NCBI RefSeq assembly: GCF_000169175.1
Contig: NZ_AAWS01000004.1
Location: 62,001-126,000 of the forward strand
Length of the DNA stretch: 64,000 nt
Direction: 5' to 3'
Origin: Microscilla marina ATCC 23134
GTDB taxonomy: Bacteria; Bacteroidota; Bacteroidia; Cytophagales; Microscillaceae
Position numbers and translations under genes: made by a program. The notes below the pieces were generated by a model. It saw nothing but the letters and a program-made list of their open reading frames with translations. It was not told the DNA's origin and made no database searches. Of the stretch, positions 60,521-64,000 are shown in pieces (the stretch's first letter is position 1; each line of letters begins with the position of its first letter).

Positions 60521-61519
60521 ATGATGCAATCACTCATAGAAGGTTTTCGTGCCCAATTGCAAAAGGCACAAGAAATAGGCAAAAGCCTTACCTTCACTGC
60601 TCCTAACCAACCTATCCAAAATGTAGTAATTGCGGGATTGGGGGGCTCAGGCATTGGCGGCAATTTGGTAGAGTCGTTTATGGCATCAGGGCTCAAAGTG
60701 CCAGTTACTGTGTCAAAGACCTACACCGTGCCTAACTTTGTAAGCGCTCATACCTTGTTTATTGCTTGTTCTTTTTCAGGAAATACTGAAGAAACCTTAC
60801 AGGCTTTAGAGCTGGTAGAGCAGCGTGGAGCCAAAATATTTTGTGTAACTTCGGGAGGGCAATTACTGGAAAAAGCAAAAAGCGCAGGCTATGACTTTGC
60901 CCAAATTCCTAACGAAGCACCTTGTCCCAGGGCATTTTTAGGTTATTCGCTTACCCAATTGTTGTATGCCTTCAAAGGCTACAAATTATCTGACACTGAG
61001 TTTGAGACAGCTTACACCGAAACTCTGGCTTTGCTTGAGAACGATGCTGCTGACATTCAGGCAAAAGCCCGTGAGCTGGCCGATGCATTTTACAATCACT
61101 TGCCAGTAGTATATGCAGACACCCACTTTGGCGGCGTAATTACTCGTTTTCAGCAACAGATCAACGAAAACTCAAAGCAGCTTTGCCATGCCCACGTATT
61201 TCCGGAAATGAACCACAACGAATTGGTAGGTTGGGAGTCTGGCGATAGTGTACGTAACAAAACTGCAGTATTGATGATTCGTTCGGGGCTTGACCATGAG
61301 CGAGTAAAGATACGTATGGATATTTGCAAGAACATATTTGAAGAAAAAGCGGCTAAAGTAATCGAACTTGAGCCCAAGGGAGCTTCATTGATCACTCAGT
61401 CGTTTTACCTCATTCACTTGCTAGACTGGGTATCGTTTTATCTTGCTGAAAAAAATGGAGTAGATCCGTTTCAGGTCAACATTATTATGCACCTCAAGGG
61501 TGAGTTAGCCAAGGTGTAA
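60521..61519 (+). CDS. Bifunctional phosphoglucose/phosphomannose isomerase
   Basis: A 332-residue enzyme of the archaeal/Bacteroidota-type PGI/PMI family, interconverting glucose-6-P or mannose-6-P and fructose-6-P. The first SIS domain has VIAGLGGSGIGGNLVESF (near 37-54) and the sugar-phosphate loop ACSFSGNTEETLQALE. The second half contains FPEMNHNELVGWESGD, the catalytic glutamate/histidine region, and a final HLKGEL. Length and motifs are normal. It is monocistronic with no close neighbour. Confidence 0.88.
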   Translation: MMQSLIEGFRAQLQKAQEIGKSLTFTAPNQPIQNVVIAGLGGSGIGGNLVESFMASGLKVPVTVSKTYTVPNFVSAHTLFIACSFSGNTEETLQALELVEQRGAKIFCVTSGGQLLEKAKSAGYDFAQIPNEAPCPRAFLGYSLTQLLYAFKGYKLSDTEFETAYTETLALLENDAADIQAKARELADAFYNHLPVVYADTHFGGVITRFQQQINENSKQLCHAHVFPEMNHNELVGWESGDSVRNKTAVLMIRSGLDHERVKIRMDICKNIFEEKAAKVIELEPKGASLITQSFYLIHLLDWVSFYLAEKNGVDPFQVNIIMHLKGELAKV

Positions 61520-61665
61520 GTTGGGTAAAGCCATCGAAAACAGAATGGCAGTTTTTCCGTTTTTAGAGTATGTTTAAATCTTATCTAGTGGGTAGTTTTT
61601 AGACATACTCTTGTTATTTTACTGCATTATACACAGCAGTAAATGTAGACTTAAATAGATGTGAT

Positions 61666-62070
61666 ATGAAGAAAGACATTGAGATACCTAAAGTAGAAGG
61701 AGTAGAAGTGGCGGTTGCCCGAAAGAAGACCGAAACAGGTGAGTACGATTGGCACGTGTACCTGATTAACCGTAATGACTTTGTGTTAGACAATATCCTG
61801 ATTACTTCTACTGGTTATGGGCAAAAAAATGGAGAAGCCCAAAAAACATCTACTTTGCGCCAAATGATAGAAAAAATGGATAAAGAGAGTTTTGCCATTA
61901 TAGAACGTATTGACCCACAGGTGTTTCATCTATCAAACGAGTATTGGGTGAGCTATTATGTAAATGGGAAAATACACGACAAAAAGTTCATCTTTATGCC
62001 AGGCAGTATTGTAGAACAAAACCTAAGCAACATAGACGTGCTCAATCTGGAAGGCGTACGCCATATATAA
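61666..62070 (+). CDS. Conserved hypothetical protein
   Basis: A 134-residue protein with a beta-rich core (VEVAVARKKTETGEYDWHVY, VLDNILITSTGYGQKN) and a helix-strand end (KKFIFMPGSIVEQNLSNIDV, then LNLEGVRHI). It looks like a well-kept single-domain cytoplasmic protein of Cytophagales. I do not know its function. It lies 88 bp before the exonuclease-like gene on the same strand. Confidence 0.7.
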   Translation: MKKDIEIPKVEGVEVAVARKKTETGEYDWHVYLINRNDFVLDNILITSTGYGQKNGEAQKTSTLRQMIEKMDKESFAIIERIDPQVFHLSNEYWVSYYVNGKIHDKKFIFMPGSIVEQNLSNIDVLNLEGVRHI

Positions 62071-62158
62071 AATTATTGCCCGTACGTGTGGGCACTTGTC
62101 ACCACCTAATCAAAAACTCACCCAATCACCAACAACCCTAAACGATCAAAACAAGTAA

Positions 62159-62899
62159 ATGTCAGACATACAAGAGACTCACATTCACCCCAGAATAAAA
62201 CATATACTCTTTGTAGATATCAAGACCGTCTCGCAAAGCGACAGTTACCATACCCTGCCGCAAAATCTGCAAAAGTTTTGGGATAAAAGATTTGCTTACC
62301 GCCGCGACGAAGATCTCAACATCGAGGAGCATTATTTTCAGCAGGCAAGCCTGCAGGCCGAGTTTGGGAAAATCGTGACCATTGGGGTAGGGTATTTTTA
62401 TTTAGACGAACATAAGGAAACGGCTTTGAGGGTAAAAGCTTTTGCTGGGGCAGACGAAAAAGGACTTCTGGAAGACTTTAAGGCGTTGATAGATACCAAG
62501 TTTACCGATAATTTGGTAATGTGTGCCCACAACGGAAAAGAGTTTGATTATCCTTATTTATGCCGTCGTATGGTTATTCATGGCGTAGAGTTGCCACTTA
62601 CGCTCAATTTGCTTCACAAAAAACCCTGGGAAATCCCTCACCTTGATACCTTGGAAATGTGGAAGTTTGGCGATCGCAAACACAAAACATCATTATCTTT
62701 GCTTGCCACACTGATGGATATTCCTGAGGTAGAAAATCGGTTAGAAGGGCAAGACATTAACAAGGTTTACCACGAAACCCAGGATATGAAGCAAATTACT
62801 CAGGGGTGTATGCGGGATATTGAAATTTTAGCCAAACTTTTCTTGAAGTTAAACCAAATACCCATAAATTTAGAAAATCGTGTCTATAAAATAGATTAA
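62159..62899 (+). CDS. 3'-5' exonuclease-like protein (PolB type) with altered first catalytic motif
   Basis: A 246-residue protein of the predicted 3'-5' exonuclease family related to PolB exonucleases (DEDDy). ExoII is visible as CAHNGKEFDYPYLCRRMVIH and the later region as HLDTLEMWKFG and YHETQDMKQITQGCMRDIEI. ExoI should read D-x-E, but here it is FVDIKTVSQ (D-I-K, residues 20-22). If the codon AAG is correct, the metal-binding glutamate is lost and catalysis is doubtful. The gene is otherwise full length. Confidence 0.78.
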   Translation: MSDIQETHIHPRIKHILFVDIKTVSQSDSYHTLPQNLQKFWDKRFAYRRDEDLNIEEHYFQQASLQAEFGKIVTIGVGYFYLDEHKETALRVKAFAGADEKGLLEDFKALIDTKFTDNLVMCAHNGKEFDYPYLCRRMVIHGVELPLTLNLLHKKPWEIPHLDTLEMWKFGDRKHKTSLSLLATLMDIPEVENRLEGQDINKVYHETQDMKQITQGCMRDIEILAKLFLKLNQIPINLENRVYKID

Positions 62900-63061
62900 A
62901 GGATAGCTATTAACTAATTTAACACTTTATATGGTTTAAGTGCATTGGTAGCTTTTGCACTACACAAACACACCAAAACATCACGTGAGGGAGGCAAGTG
63001 GGGCAGGTGAAGAAATCAATAACCAGGCACCTTGTATGTGCTATAGACTAATAGAGGGAAT

Positions 63062-64000
63062 ATGTCATCATTTAGCAACGAAGAAGAAAACGAAGTAATT
63101 TTAGATGTTCGAAACCTTGAGGTGAGTTTCTCAACTGATAATGGTATTATCAAAGCAGTAGACAACATCTCTTTTCAAATACCTCGTGGCAAAACACTAG
63201 GTATTGTGGGCGAGTCGGGATCGGGCAAGTCAGTAACCTCGTTGGCTATTATGCGGCTTATTCAAGAGCCTGTAGGTAAAATTACTTCTGGTGAGATATG
63301 GTTTGATTCTCCTACCCTAAAGCGCAAAATTAATTTGGCAAAAGCCACCCCACAAGAAATGCGTGAGATCAGAGGCAAAGACATTGCAATGGTGTTTCAA
63401 GAACCTATGTCCTCGCTCAATCCAGTATATACTTGTGGCAACCAGGTGATGGAAGCCATTTTGTTGCATGAAAATGTCACCAAGAAAGAAGCGTATGATA
63501 AAACCATTGAGCTTTTTAAGAAAGTACGCTTGCCCCGACCGAAGAAGATGTTCAACTCTTACCCTCATGAAATATCGGGAGGGCAAAAACAAAGGGTAAT
63601 GATTTCAATGGCACTGTCGTGCAACCCCCGATTGCTCATTGCTGATGAACCCACCACTGCATTGGATGTAACGGTACAGGCTGCTATTTTAGACCTGCTG
63701 CAGATTTTGCACGAAGACAAAGACGTATCTATCATTTTTATTACCCACGACTTAGGCGTAATTGCCGAAATCGCCGATGATGTAATGGTGATGTACCACG
63801 GGCGAATGATGGAGAAAGACGATGTATGGAATATTTTTGACAATCCTCAACACCCTTACACTAAAGGTTTGTTGGCTTGTCGCCCTCGTTTGGATGTGCA
63901 AATGCGGGTATTGCCAGTGATTGATGACTTTATGGAAGTAACAGAGGATGATTCTATCATAGAAAAGGCCAACCATAAGTATGCATCAGTAGGAGAGGCG
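63062..64000 (+). CDS. Oligopeptide/dipeptide ABC transporter ATP-binding protein (partial)
   Basis: ATG 63062; the frame is open to the window end (313 codons seen). ABC ATPase of the Opp/Dpp type: Walker A GIVGESGSGKSVTSLAI, Q-loop MVFQEPMSSLNPVYT, signature PHEISGGQKQRVMIS, Walker B RLLIADEPTTALDVT, H-loop FITHDLGVIAEIAD, and the Opp-type C-terminal NPQHPYTKGLL. It energises peptide uptake. In Bacteroidota such proteins are often fused to a second ATPase, which would lie beyond 64000. Confidence 0.9.
   Translation, partial: MSSFSNEEENEVILDVRNLEVSFSTDNGIIKAVDNISFQIPRGKTLGIVGESGSGKSVTSLAIMRLIQEPVGKITSGEIWFDSPTLKRKINLAKATPQEMREIRGKDIAMVFQEPMSSLNPVYTCGNQVMEAILLHENVTKKEAYDKTIELFKKVRLPRPKKMFNSYPHEISGGQKQRVMISMALSCNPRLLIADEPTTALDVTVQAAILDLLQILHEDKDVSIIFITHDLGVIAEIADDVMVMYHGRMMEKDDVWNIFDNPQHPYTKGLLACRPRLDVQMRVLPVIDDFMEVTEDDSIIEKANHKYASVGEA

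Overview
The window looks like an accessory-rich stretch of a Bacteroidota (Cytophagales) chromosome. Reasons: a large secreted protein ends in a type IX secretion sorting domain, a regulator has the propeller plus Y_Y_Y architecture typical of the phylum, starts lack Shine-Dalgarno sequences, and several lipoproteins or secreted proteins have Bacteroidota-type signal peptides. A marine Microscilla-like bacterium is my inference, not something the DNA proves.

Layout. 1-1.4 kb: an HNH endonuclease with a possible 5' frameshift. 1.4-15.2 kb (all minus strand): a class I lanthipeptide-type RiPP cluster. It has a 58-residue precursor, a LanC cyclase, two paralogous beta-lactamase-fold serine hydrolases, a sensor-regulator, a small homologue of that regulator's output domain, a relic of a second sensor, and a LanB dehydratase. 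The LanB gene is cut after about codon 36 by a complete 2,311-bp IS66 element (4562-6872). An 8-bp target duplication and inverted ends are visible, and removing the element restores one reading frame.

15.3-28.8 kb: an island with affinity to contractile injection systems. It holds an AAA+ ATPase, a DUF4255 (Pvc16/Afp16-like) protein, a LysM protein with an L,D-transpeptidase-like motif, and a second protein sharing its N-terminal leader. A leucine-rich-repeat protein and a giant PKD/T9SS protein are also here. A 21-bp element lies 111 bp before both leader-carrying genes, and in the matching orientation before the DUF4255 gene. No sheath, tube or baseplate gene is present. A decayed copy of the ATPase tail sits at 15.5-15.8 kb.

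29-42.5 kb: a mosaic of small unknown genes organised by six copies of a ~350-bp intergenic repeat. Five copies separate a minus-strand start from a plus-strand start by about 422-459 bp. Many of the flanking small genes are paralogues (gene pairs, coiled-coil proteins, DUF2693 proteins). A 3' fragment of one of them was also duplicated at 42.2 kb.

43-52.4 kb: a partial Mu-like phage packaging and head module on the minus strand (methyltransferase, small and large terminase, DUF1320-like, DUF935 portal, gpG-like, gp37-like). The portal carries a C-terminal 2H-phosphoesterase domain. Upstream lies a tRNA-Pro(TGG)-like gene whose anticodon loop holds a ~51-nt insertion.

52.4-64 kb: more ordinary genes. 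These are a RING/TerD protein, a HAD phosphatase, an ADP-ribosylglycohydrolase, an MBL hydrolase, an SH3-NlpC/P60 peptidase, a GNAT, a PGI/PMI isomerase, a conserved hypothetical, a PolB-type exonuclease-like protein and an oligopeptide ABC ATPase running off the end.
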